The notes beneath the pieces were generated by a model. It saw only the letters and a program-made list of their open reading frames with translations, did no database searches and was not told the origin of the DNA. Shown here in pieces: positions 52,908 through 60,766 of a stretch of DNA of 64,000 bases. The stretch comes from Ignavibacteria bacterium. GTDB lineage: Bacteria > Bacteroidota > Ignavibacteria > Ignavibacteriales > SURF-24. The stretch spans positions 310,001 through 374,000 of the forward strand of contig JAAXKQ010000004.1 in assembly GCA_025612245.1 (NCBI GenBank). The letters are read 5' to 3'. The stretch's first letter is position 1. Every line of letters begins with the position of its first letter. The translations under genes were made by a program, and so were the position numbers.

Positions 52908-54280
52908 TAAAGACCATTGAGCAGAAAGTAATTAAGTTTATTGAAGAGCATGAAATTCTTCACAAGGGTGAAAAATTACTTATTGCTTTAAGCGGGGGAC
53001 CGGATTCTGTATTTGCGCTGAATTTTTTCCATAAATATAGATCCAGGTTCGGGATCTCTTTAGCCTCTGCCCACGTAAATCATGGACTTAGGGGCATGGA
53101 TTCCGAGATGGACGAGAAATTTTGTGCGGAACTTTCTGCAAATTATGGTGTTCAGTATTTTGCTGAAAAAATAGATGTTAAAGGACTTGCAAAGCTGAAA
53201 AAAGTTTCTGTTGAAGAGGCTGCAAGAGAATTAAGGTATAGGGCCCTGGAGGCCATTCTAAGGCAGAATCATTTTGACAAAATTGTAACTGCTCACAATC
53301 TTAATGACAATGCCGAGACGGTGCTTCTGAACCTGATTAAAGGAACAGGCCTTAAGGGGATTTCAGGAATCCCCGTAAAAAGGGGGGATATTATCCGTCC
53401 GCTCCTTGGGCTCAGCAAACCCGAGATATTAAAGTACCTTGAGCTGAATAAAATCGGTTTCAGGACGGACATTACCAATCTTAGCAGCATTTACGAGAGA
53501 AACTTTATCAGAAATGAGCTGCTGCCTGAAATCAGGGCAAAACTTAACCCTTCAGTCGACCAGAGTCTTTTTAACTCTTCTGAAAATTTCCGCAATGCTC
53601 AGATTATACTTGAAGAGCACGTTTCAACAATAATGAACAGGATTGTTGAATTTTCAAATAAAAGCATTATTATTGATATAGAAAACTTCAGGCATTATAA
53701 CCCCGCATTATTGGGTGAGCTCCTGAAGGCAAGCATAGGGAAGTATTTTAAGAAGGAATTCTCGTTCAGGGACCTGAAGAAACTCAGCTCTCTTCTTTCA
53801 AAGCAACCCGGAAGGAAGGAAAGCCTGACTGGGGGGCTGAGGGGTATAAAGGAAAGGGGCAGGCTCGTAATCCGTGAGGAAATTACGGAAGAGGAATTTC
53901 TGCCTTTAGTTCTTAAGGCCGGAGAGGAGATCTCCTTTAAGGGAAGAAAGCTGAGAATTAAGCTTAAGGACCTGGTGAGCCCGTACGTTCAGGAGGTGAA
54001 AAGCAGTGCTTTTCATGAATTTATTTCGGGTGAGTTACTGGATGAGGAGTTCACTTTAAGGCGCTGGAAGCCGGGTGACAGGTTTGTTCCCCTTGGCATG
54101 AAGGGCTTTAAGAAATTATCCGATTTTCTGTCTGAGCAGAAAATTGCGGTGGAAGAGAAAAAAAAACAACTGGTGCTTCTTAACAGGAACAATATTATAT
54201 GGGTGCCTGGTTATAGAATAGATGACCGGTATAAATTAACAAAAAACATAAAAAGGATTTGCGAATTATGCCTCGAATAA
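52883..54280 (+). CDS. tilS: tRNA(Ile)-lysidine synthase
   Basis: Attaches lysine to C34 of tRNA-Ile2 (anticodon CAT), changing its decoding from AUG to AUA. 465 residues. The PP-loop ATP-pyrophosphatase motif SGGPDS lies at 37-42, followed by HVNHGLRG, TAHNLNDNAET and a C-terminal TilS substrate-binding domain (LRRWKPGDRFVPLGMKGFKKLSDFL, core WKPGDRF). The start at ATG 52883 lies inside ribE. About nine N-terminal residues precede homology, so a later start is possible. The next gene, hpt, overlaps the end, an arrangement frequent in bacteria. Confidence 0.95.
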   Translation: MDKAEWVLIKTIEQKVIKFIEEHEILHKGEKLLIALSGGPDSVFALNFFHKYRSRFGISLASAHVNHGLRGMDSEMDEKFCAELSANYGVQYFAEKIDVKGLAKLKKVSVEEAARELRYRALEAILRQNHFDKIVTAHNLNDNAETVLLNLIKGTGLKGISGIPVKRGDIIRPLLGLSKPEILKYLELNKIGFRTDITNLSSIYERNFIRNELLPEIRAKLNPSVDQSLFNSSENFRNAQIILEEHVSTIMNRIVEFSNKSIIIDIENFRHYNPALLGELLKASIGKYFKKEFSFRDLKKLSSLLSKQPGRKESLTGGLRGIKERGRLVIREEITEEEFLPLVLKAGEEISFKGRKLRIKLKDLVSPYVQEVKSSAFHEFISGELLDEEFTLRRWKPGDRFVPLGMKGFKKLSDFLSEQKIAVEEKKKQLVLLNRNNIIWVPGYRIDDRYKLTKNIKRICELCLE

Positions 54281-54849
54281 ACATCGATAATTCAGAAGAA
54301 ATAATGATTGGTGATGAAAGGTTCGTGCTTTACCTGCCGGAAGAACAGCTGCAGGCAAGAATTAAAGAGCTGGGTGAGGAAATTACAAGGGAATATGAAA
54401 GCAAGGTCCCGGTCTTCATCGGCCTCTTAAACGGCTCTTTTCTGTTCATGGCTGACCTGATTAAAAATGTTGCTTTAGACTGTGAAATAGATTTTATTAG
54501 ACTATCCAGCTATGGCGACGCTAAGATCTCTTCGGGCAGCGTTAAAATGGTAAAGGACCTGAACTGCGACATTGAGGGACGCGACGTCGTTGTTGTTGAG
54601 GATATTGTTGATACAGGACTATCGATTAATTATATAGAAAGACTTATGGAAAATCACAAACCGGCCAGCGTAAAAATCGTATCTTTATTGTTGAAGCCGG
54701 AAAGTCTTAAATATGATGCAAAAATTGATTATATTGGATTTAAGATTCCCAGTAAGTTTGTAGTTGGCTATGGATTAGATTACGCGCAGAAATACAGAAA
54801 CCTGCGCTCTATTTACGTTTTAAGTGAAAATAGTGAAAATGGAGTTTAA
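54268..54849 (+). CDS. hpt: Hypoxanthine phosphoribosyltransferase
   Basis: Salvages hypoxanthine and guanine with PRPP to form IMP and GMP. 193 residues. The PRPP-binding loop is VVVVEDIVDTGLS, the pyrophosphate loop is FIGLLNGSFLFMADL, and the C-terminal purine-binding part reads KFVVGYGLDYAQKYRNLR. ATG 54268 overlaps tilS by 13 bases. An in-frame TTG at 54259 would lengthen it by three residues; AAGGA sits upstream of both. The tilS-hpt-ftsH order is widely conserved in bacteria and supports the calls. Confidence 0.95.
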   Translation: MPRINIDNSEEIMIGDERFVLYLPEEQLQARIKELGEEITREYESKVPVFIGLLNGSFLFMADLIKNVALDCEIDFIRLSSYGDAKISSGSVKMVKDLNCDIEGRDVVVVEDIVDTGLSINYIERLMENHKPASVKIVSLLLKPESLKYDAKIDYIGFKIPSKFVVGYGLDYAQKYRNLRSIYVLSENSENGV

Positions 54850-54852
54850 TAA

Positions 54853-56970
54853 ATGATGGATTCTAAATTCGACAAACTCTTCATGGCTGAAAATTCGGGT
54901 AACAAAACACCTTTAAGAAAGCCCAGCCGTAAGAGCAATGGGGACAACTCTCCGAATCCCGACGGTGATTTCGATTGGGGAAAGATCATAAGGAGTGTCT
55001 TTAGCTGGGGAGCCGTAATTGTTGCAGCTGTAATTGTGCTGCAGTTTTTACGTACCGGCTCATCCAAATTTGTGGAAGTCCCGTACGGTGTTTACCGTAA
55101 TTTCCTCACCGAGGATAAGATAGATGAAGCCAGAGTAGTTAAGATAGATAACGATTATACCTTTGAAGGGAACCTTAAGCAGGAGGAATCTGTAAACATA
55201 AACGACAGGCTGGTGCCTGTAAGGAAGTTTACGGTTTTCATTCCAAATGACCTTTTGAAAGACAACGAAGCCATATGGAATCAGAAAGGGGTCAAGTATT
55301 CCTTCAACAAGGAATCGAATGAGTGGCTGAATGTACTCTTAAGCTTCATACCCTGGATACTGATAATAGGGGTATGGATCTTTATAATGCGTAGGATGCA
55401 GGCTGGTGCCGGCGGCTCGCGGGGTATATTCAACTTCGGTAAAAGCAAGGCAAAGCTGATAAGCGAGAGCGCCACGAAGGTAACGTTTCGCGACGTTGCA
55501 GGTGCCGACGAGGCAAAACTGGAGCTTGAAGAGATAATAGAGTTTTTGAAGGAGCCTACAAAGTTCCAGAAGCTGGGCGGAAAGATTCCGCGCGGTGTTC
55601 TGCTCTTAGGCCCTCCGGGAACCGGCAAGACTCTTCTGGCAAGGGCAGTTGCAGGCGAAGCAGGCGTACCGTTTTTCTCAATAAGCGGCGCCGATTTTGT
55701 TGAAATGTTTGTTGGTGTTGGCGCAAGCCGTGTAAGGGACCTTTTTGAACAGGGCAAGAAAAACGCTCCCTGTATCATTTTTATCGATGAAATTGATGCC
55801 GTTGGACGCCACCGCGGTGCCGGACTTGGCGGCGGGCACGATGAACGTGAACAGACACTCAACCAGCTGCTGGTTGAAATGGACGGCTTTGAACAGAATA
55901 GCGGTGTTATTATTATTGCTGCTACAAACCGCCCCGACGTTCTGGATCCTGCACTCTTAAGGCCTGGAAGGTTCGACCGCCAGGTTGTAGTTGACCGTCC
56001 CGATGTTAAGGGAAGGGAAGGAATTCTGAAGGTTCATACAAGGAAGATACCGCTGGATTCCGACGTAAACTTAAACACGCTTGCAAAGGGAACTCCCGGT
56101 TTAGCCGGTGCCGAACTGGCAAACATGGTTAACGAGGCAGCGCTTCTTGCAGCCAGGAAGAATAAGAAACTCGTTTCGATGGGCGACTTTGAAGAAGCAA
56201 AAGACAAGGTTATGATGGGCATGGAGCGCAAGAGCATGATCATCAGTGAAGAGGAAAAGAAGGTAACCTCTTATCACGAGATAGGCCACGTTCTTGTTGC
56301 AAGAATGATCCCCGAGAGTGATCCGGTGCATAAAGTGACCATTATTCCGCGCGGACGCGCCCTGGGTGTTACGACCTATCTGCCGGTGGATGAAAAGCAC
56401 ACATACTCCAGGGAATACCTGGAAGCAATGATTACCTATGCTTTAGGCGGGCGTGCTGCCGAGAAAATAGTGTTCAACCGCTTTACTACCGGTGCCGGAA
56501 ACGACATCGAAAGATCGACCTCACTGGCCAGAAAGATGGTCTGCGAATGGGGTATGAGCGATAAGATGGGACCTTTGTCTTACGGAACGAAGGAAGAGGA
56601 AATCTTCCTGGGACGCGAGATAACAAAACACAAAGACTATAGTGAAAAGACCGCCCAGGAAATTGACGATGAGATCAAGAGAATCGTCACCACCTGCATG
56701 AACAGGGCGGAGAATATACTGACGGAAAACATCGATGTACTGCATCGTTTAGCTCAGGTTCTTTTGGAAAGAGAAATTTTAGACTCAGATGAGATTGATA
56801 AGATTATCCGTGGCGAGGAGCTTCCCCCATTAAAGAAAAACGGAACAGTTGAGGATACTTCAATTAAGGAGAATACGGCGGCTAAGGAAGAAGAAATACC
56901 TGAACACGTTAAAAAGTTAATGGAGAAAAAGAAGCAAAAAGAATCCCTGGATAAAGATGACTCAAATTGA
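54853..56970 (+). CDS. ftsH: ATP-dependent zinc metalloprotease FtsH
   Basis: A membrane AAA+ protease that removes damaged or regulatory membrane and cytoplasmic proteins. 705 residues. Two membrane helices (about 50-66 and 162-179) flank a periplasmic domain of about 95 residues. Walker A GPPGTGKT is at 253-260, Walker B IIFIDEID at 308-315, the second region of homology at 352-372 and the zinc motif HEIGH at 475-479. A longer than usual cytoplasmic N-terminus of about 45 residues precedes the first helix, and the C-terminal tail is charged. GGAG lies nine bases before ATG 54853. It overlaps the next gene by 14 bases. Confidence 0.97.
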   Translation: MMDSKFDKLFMAENSGNKTPLRKPSRKSNGDNSPNPDGDFDWGKIIRSVFSWGAVIVAAVIVLQFLRTGSSKFVEVPYGVYRNFLTEDKIDEARVVKIDNDYTFEGNLKQEESVNINDRLVPVRKFTVFIPNDLLKDNEAIWNQKGVKYSFNKESNEWLNVLLSFIPWILIIGVWIFIMRRMQAGAGGSRGIFNFGKSKAKLISESATKVTFRDVAGADEAKLELEEIIEFLKEPTKFQKLGGKIPRGVLLLGPPGTGKTLLARAVAGEAGVPFFSISGADFVEMFVGVGASRVRDLFEQGKKNAPCIIFIDEIDAVGRHRGAGLGGGHDEREQTLNQLLVEMDGFEQNSGVIIIAATNRPDVLDPALLRPGRFDRQVVVDRPDVKGREGILKVHTRKIPLDSDVNLNTLAKGTPGLAGAELANMVNEAALLAARKNKKLVSMGDFEEAKDKVMMGMERKSMIISEEEKKVTSYHEIGHVLVARMIPESDPVHKVTIIPRGRALGVTTYLPVDEKHTYSREYLEAMITYALGGRAAEKIVFNRFTTGAGNDIERSTSLARKMVCEWGMSDKMGPLSYGTKEEEIFLGREITKHKDYSEKTAQEIDDEIKRIVTTCMNRAENILTENIDVLHRLAQVLLEREILDSDEIDKIIRGEELPPLKKNGTVEDTSIKENTAAKEEEIPEHVKKLMEKKKQKESLDKDDSN

Positions 56971-57625
56971 CAATGGAACTATTCAATACAGAGATGAAGT
57001 GGTCCGCAAGACCATTCATCTCTTTTCTCTTTCTATACCAATTCTTTATTATTATTTAACGAAGCAGGTCGCTCTGGCGATCCTGCTTCCTCTTACCGTA
57101 CTATCCATTGTTCTGGACATCGGAAGATATTTCTACCCAAAGCTTGGCAACCTGTTTTATTTCATTTTCGGATTCATGCTCAGGAGTCACGAAAAAGACC
57201 ACAAGAAAAGGAACCTTAACGGGGCAACATACGTGCTGGTTTCGGCACTTGTGTGCGTGATCATACTGCCCAAGGTCTGCTTCCTGACGGCTTTCAGCGT
57301 ACTCATAGTAAGCGACTCATCTGCGGCACTGATCGGAAGGAAGTTCGGCAGGCACAAGTTTTTGTTCAAAAGCCTCGAAGGCACCATGGCATTTTTTATT
57401 TCTGCGTGTCTGGTGGTCTTCTTTACCCCGAAGATTGCACTGCTTCCGGCAGAGTACATGATAGGGTTCTTCTCGGTTGCAGTTGGAGCAATTGCAGAGA
57501 ACGTTTCCTACGGCTGGGCTGATGACAACCTGACAATTCCGCTGTCAATCGGGCTTACAATGTGGATTCTTTATGCAATATTTTTGCCTAAACTGACTTT
57601 AATATTACCAAATGCTCCGATATAA
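56957..57625 (+). CDS. Diacylglycerol/polyprenol kinase family membrane protein
   Basis: 222 residues with about seven membrane helices. It matches the SEC59/DGK1/VTE5-type CTP- or ATP-dependent kinase family: [14 protein letters not shown] near the N-terminus, [26 protein letters not shown] and DDNLTIPLS. Family members phosphorylate lipid alcohols such as dolichol, diacylglycerol or phytol. Here the substrate could be undecaprenol or a fatty alcohol; sequence does not tell. The start lies 14 bases inside ftsH, so translation is coupled. The DUF4837 gene begins two bases after the stop, suggesting one transcript. Confidence 0.88.
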   Translation: MTQIDNGTIQYRDEVVRKTIHLFSLSIPILYYYLTKQVALAILLPLTVLSIVLDIGRYFYPKLGNLFYFIFGFMLRSHEKDHKKRNLNGATYVLVSALVCVIILPKVCFLTAFSVLIVSDSSAALIGRKFGRHKFLFKSLEGTMAFFISACLVVFFTPKIALLPAEYMIGFFSVAVGAIAENVSYGWADDNLTIPLSIGLTMWILYAIFLPKLTLILPNAPI

Positions 57626-57627
57626 AA

Positions 57628-58707
57628 ATGAAAAAGATAGTCTTACTATTTTCTGCCCTGGCAGTTATAGTTTCTCTTAATTCCTGCTCCAGGGGCAAAC
57701 CCGCGGCAAAGGGGCCGGATGACAGGATTTATGTTATTGCCGATTCGGCTGAGTTCGAGTCCTTAAGAGCGGCTGTGGACTCAGTCTTCGGTAAAATAAT
57801 TTATACTCCCCAGCCCGAAAAAACCTTTGAATTGGTCCGTCGCGACTTCTCCGAACTCGACAAGCTCAAAGAATCCAGAAACATAATAGTTATTGCACCT
57901 CTTAATTCCACTTCAAACGTGGCCAATTACGTCAACCAGATTCTTGATGAGAATGTTAAAAACGGCGTCAGGGCGGGAAGGGATTTTGTATTTAACAAGT
58001 ATAACCTCTGGGCCGAAGACCAGCTGGTGATGATACTTACCTCGGCGGATGTTTCATTGCTTAAGGCCAAGCTGCGGCAGAATAGTGCTTCTTTGCTTGA
58101 GATGTTCAGGAAAGCCTCCGTAAAAAAGCTCTTTAACAGCCTATACATGGATAAATACGAGAATAAAGAGCTTGAGGCAAAATTCCTCAGGGAATACGGC
58201 TGGGTAATTTATGTGCAGAAGGATTTCCAGCTCGTGCTCGATAAGCCAAAGGACAGGTTCGTATGGCTCAGGAGCCTTGAAGGAAACGACATGGCCAGAT
58301 GGATTTTTGTCCACTGGATTGATAATGCCTCGCCGGACTTTCTTAATGCAGATTCAATTACGAAGGAGCGCAACAGGCTGACTGAAAAGTACCTGAAGCC
58401 CGCAGGAGCGGGCAACTACGTTAAAATGACCGATGAATATAAGACTACAAGCGAAGTAAACTTCCACAATAAATATGCGCTTCTTACACAGGGGCTCTGG
58501 GAGATGAGCGATAAATCCATGGGAGGCCCTTTTGTAAACTACACTCTTTTTGACGACAAGACGAAAAGAATTTACATGCTTGACGGCTCAATTTATGCTC
58601 CAAAATACCTGAAGAAAAACCTGATCAGGCAGCTGGACGTTCTCCTGCAGTCGTTTATGACAGAAAAGGAGATGGATCCCCGCAAAAAGGCAGAGCTGTT
58701 GAAATAA
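57628..58707 (+). CDS. DUF4837 family lipoprotein
   Basis: 359 residues with a lipoprotein signal (LNSC, Cys20), so anchored in the periplasmic membrane face or outer membrane. The rest matches the DUF4837 family, known almost only from Bacteroidota-type genomes: DRIYVIADSAEFESL, the YTPQPEKTFELVRRDF region, NIIVIAPLNSTSNVANYVNQ and a hydrophobic RFVWLRSLEGNDMARWIFVHW block. Function unknown. It begins two bases after the kinase gene, so it is likely the last gene of the tilS-hpt-ftsH run. No Shine-Dalgarno is evident. Confidence 0.88.
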   Translation: MKKIVLLFSALAVIVSLNSCSRGKPAAKGPDDRIYVIADSAEFESLRAAVDSVFGKIIYTPQPEKTFELVRRDFSELDKLKESRNIIVIAPLNSTSNVANYVNQILDENVKNGVRAGRDFVFNKYNLWAEDQLVMILTSADVSLLKAKLRQNSASLLEMFRKASVKKLFNSLYMDKYENKELEAKFLREYGWVIYVQKDFQLVLDKPKDRFVWLRSLEGNDMARWIFVHWIDNASPDFLNADSITKERNRLTEKYLKPAGAGNYVKMTDEYKTTSEVNFHNKYALLTQGLWEMSDKSMGGPFVNYTLFDDKTKRIYMLDGSIYAPKYLKKNLIRQLDVLLQSFMTEKEMDPRKKAELLK

Positions 58708-58745
58708 GGTGGGGGATGGATAAGGCAATTTGGCCCCCGGATTTG

Positions 58746-60725
58746 TTAGTTAAATGCCTGTTCCAAGCTGTATGGAATCTGGTAATCCGGGAATTCTTTT
58801 TTTACCTTCTCTAAGTACATTTTTGCGCGTTCCGTCTTGTCGAATTTCATTTCATACATGGCACGTCTTACGAGCATGTCGCCAACTGTATTTTCAATAA
58901 AGCTGATGTAGTGGTCACGGTACCTGGGAAGCCTGATCTTAAAGTCGGGATTGGCGGCAGGAACGTATGTGCTGTCGTCTTTAACCACTTTGAACAAGAA
59001 CAGGTCGGGCACAAGAGAGTAGCCTTCGGGAAGCGTAAACTCGCCCCTGGACATTTCGTTTTCGACGAGCTCGGGGGCAATGTAAAACGGGTGCCGCGGT
59101 GTGTTATCCTGAACGAGGCCTGTCATCATTGTTCGGTACAGCCTCTCCAGGAGTTCGGGGTTGAAGTTTTCACTCCTTTCAAATGGCGTCAGGGCCTTTA
59201 TGAAAGGATCGGAATATGGCTTAAGGCTAGCGGCAATTGCGGGGTGGTTTGTCTTAAGCTGATTAAAATACCAGGATCTTCTTAAGAGCTCCTTGTCTAT
59301 TATGACGGCATCCTTCCTGAAATTCTCCACGTTCTGGAAATAGTAAGAAGGCGAGATCAGGTAGTCCCATTCATAAGAAAAAATGATGCTGTTCTTAGCG
59401 GTACTTCCAATGAGCGCTTTTGTATAATCCTCAAATGCGTAAGTGCCGCTTTTGTTTACGTCCTTATAGTTAAAATATGCCTGGAGGAGTATGAAAATTC
59501 CAACGAGCATTCCTGGCACGAGATAAGGATTGGCGGATGCGCTCTTAAGCATGCTGAAAACCCTCAGGATGCCAAAGACGGCAAAGAAAGAAAGCGCAAT
59601 GTAGGCCAGGAGGAAGTAGGAGCTTATGTCGACTATATCGTAGTTTATTGAATAAAGGACCGTAAAAATAAAACAGGTTAAAAGGAAGAAGAAAAACTTC
59701 CGGGCCGCACTGAAGGCTTCAAAAAGCCCAATGATGCAGAAAAGAAGGCTTACAATTGCAAATTCACCGGGAAGCGTGCTGATGAAAAATTCCAGCTGTT
59801 TTCCGGCTGCGCCCGCAGAGGAGAAAAGCCATACCTGGTACTGTTTACCGGAAACGTGGCGGAAAATCCTTTCCAGATCCACCGGGTTACCCCAGTTTAG
59901 AGCGGGGTTTTGTAAAGCCCTGAAAGGAAGATAGGAATAAATAACAACGAGCACTGGAAAGAAAACCGCCAGCATAATTGCAAGCTTCTTATAAGAAGAG
60001 CTTAGGTTAAACTTGTATCTGCTGAAATAAAGGTACGCTGCCGCAGGCATTATAAGGAGCGTCGTCATATGATTGGAAAAACCCAGTGCAAGCGTAAGCG
60101 CAAAGAATATCCAGCCCCTTAAAGCGCGTTTTTCCCCTTCCTTACTGAAGGCATAAGCTCTCAGAAGGAAATAAATATTTAGGTTAATGAGAAAAATGTG
60201 CAGCGAATAGACTTCAACCGAAGTGCTCTGAAGCCAGAAAGTTTTGCTGAATGCAAGAACGAGCGCTCCGGATATAATAGACAGCATCTTTTTGAGGCTT
60301 CCTAGTTCCTCCTCCGGGACTTTTGCAGGCTCTTTAGCATCCGTTCCATTTTTAGCATGGAGGCTTTTATGGTGCTTGTCTTTTTTTATTTTCCCGGGGG
60401 AAATCCTCTCTGTGCCGAAGAGAGCCGCATTATCCATTACAAACCGGGCTGAGGTCATAAAGAAAAAGAGTCCCAGGGAGCAAAAGACAGCAGCCATTAA
60501 GTTTGCCGCATAGATTGCGCGAAAGGGAAAAAGGGTTTTCAGGAAAAGATAGCCCAGGATTGTAAAAAGGGGATACCCCGTAGGATGCGCTATACCCAAG
60601 AGAGCCTGAACCGTTGCAAGCTCGCCGGAATCGATTTCAACAACTGTAGGTGCCAGGGTGAACAGATAGACGATGAAAACAAAAAATGCCGTAAGCGGCA
60701 TGTAATATCTTTTAAGAAAATTCAA
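58746..60725 (-). CDS. DUF2723 membrane protein (mannosyltransferase-like GT-C fold)
   Basis: 659 residues with about twelve membrane helices. The N-terminus carries the DUF2723 signature: TLAPTVVEIDSGELATV with the acidic pair near Asp32/Glu35 and HPTGYPLF (47-54). These proteins resemble GT-C glycosyltransferases such as protein O-mannosyltransferases and are common in Bacteroidota, but their substrates are unknown. A charged insert of about 45 residues (104-147, KIKKDKHHKSLHAKNG) breaks the helix pattern. The C-terminal 200 residues form a soluble domain. TTG 60725 is preceded by AGGA; ATG at codon 9 is the alternative. It lies 41 bp after glnE on the same strand. Confidence 0.88.
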   Translation of the reverse strand: MNFLKRYYMPLTAFFVFIVYLFTLAPTVVEIDSGELATVQALLGIAHPTGYPLFTILGYLFLKTLFPFRAIYAANLMAAVFCSLGLFFFMTSARFVMDNAALFGTERISPGKIKKDKHHKSLHAKNGTDAKEPAKVPEEELGSLKKMLSIISGALVLAFSKTFWLQSTSVEVYSLHIFLINLNIYFLLRAYAFSKEGEKRALRGWIFFALTLALGFSNHMTTLLIMPAAAYLYFSRYKFNLSSSYKKLAIMLAVFFPVLVVIYSYLPFRALQNPALNWGNPVDLERIFRHVSGKQYQVWLFSSAGAAGKQLEFFISTLPGEFAIVSLLFCIIGLFEAFSAARKFFFFLLTCFIFTVLYSINYDIVDISSYFLLAYIALSFFAVFGILRVFSMLKSASANPYLVPGMLVGIFILLQAYFNYKDVNKSGTYAFEDYTKALIGSTAKNSIIFSYEWDYLISPSYYFQNVENFRKDAVIIDKELLRRSWYFNQLKTNHPAIAASLKPYSDPFIKALTPFERSENFNPELLERLYRTMMTGLVQDNTPRHPFYIAPELVENEMSRGEFTLPEGYSLVPDLFLFKVVKDDSTYVPAANPDFKIRLPRYRDHYISFIENTVGDMLVRRAMYEMKFDKTERAKMYLEKVKKEFPDYQIPYSLEQAFN

Positions 60726-60766
60726 GCAAATCCTGCCGATAATGATAAATACTTGTATTTAAGGCT

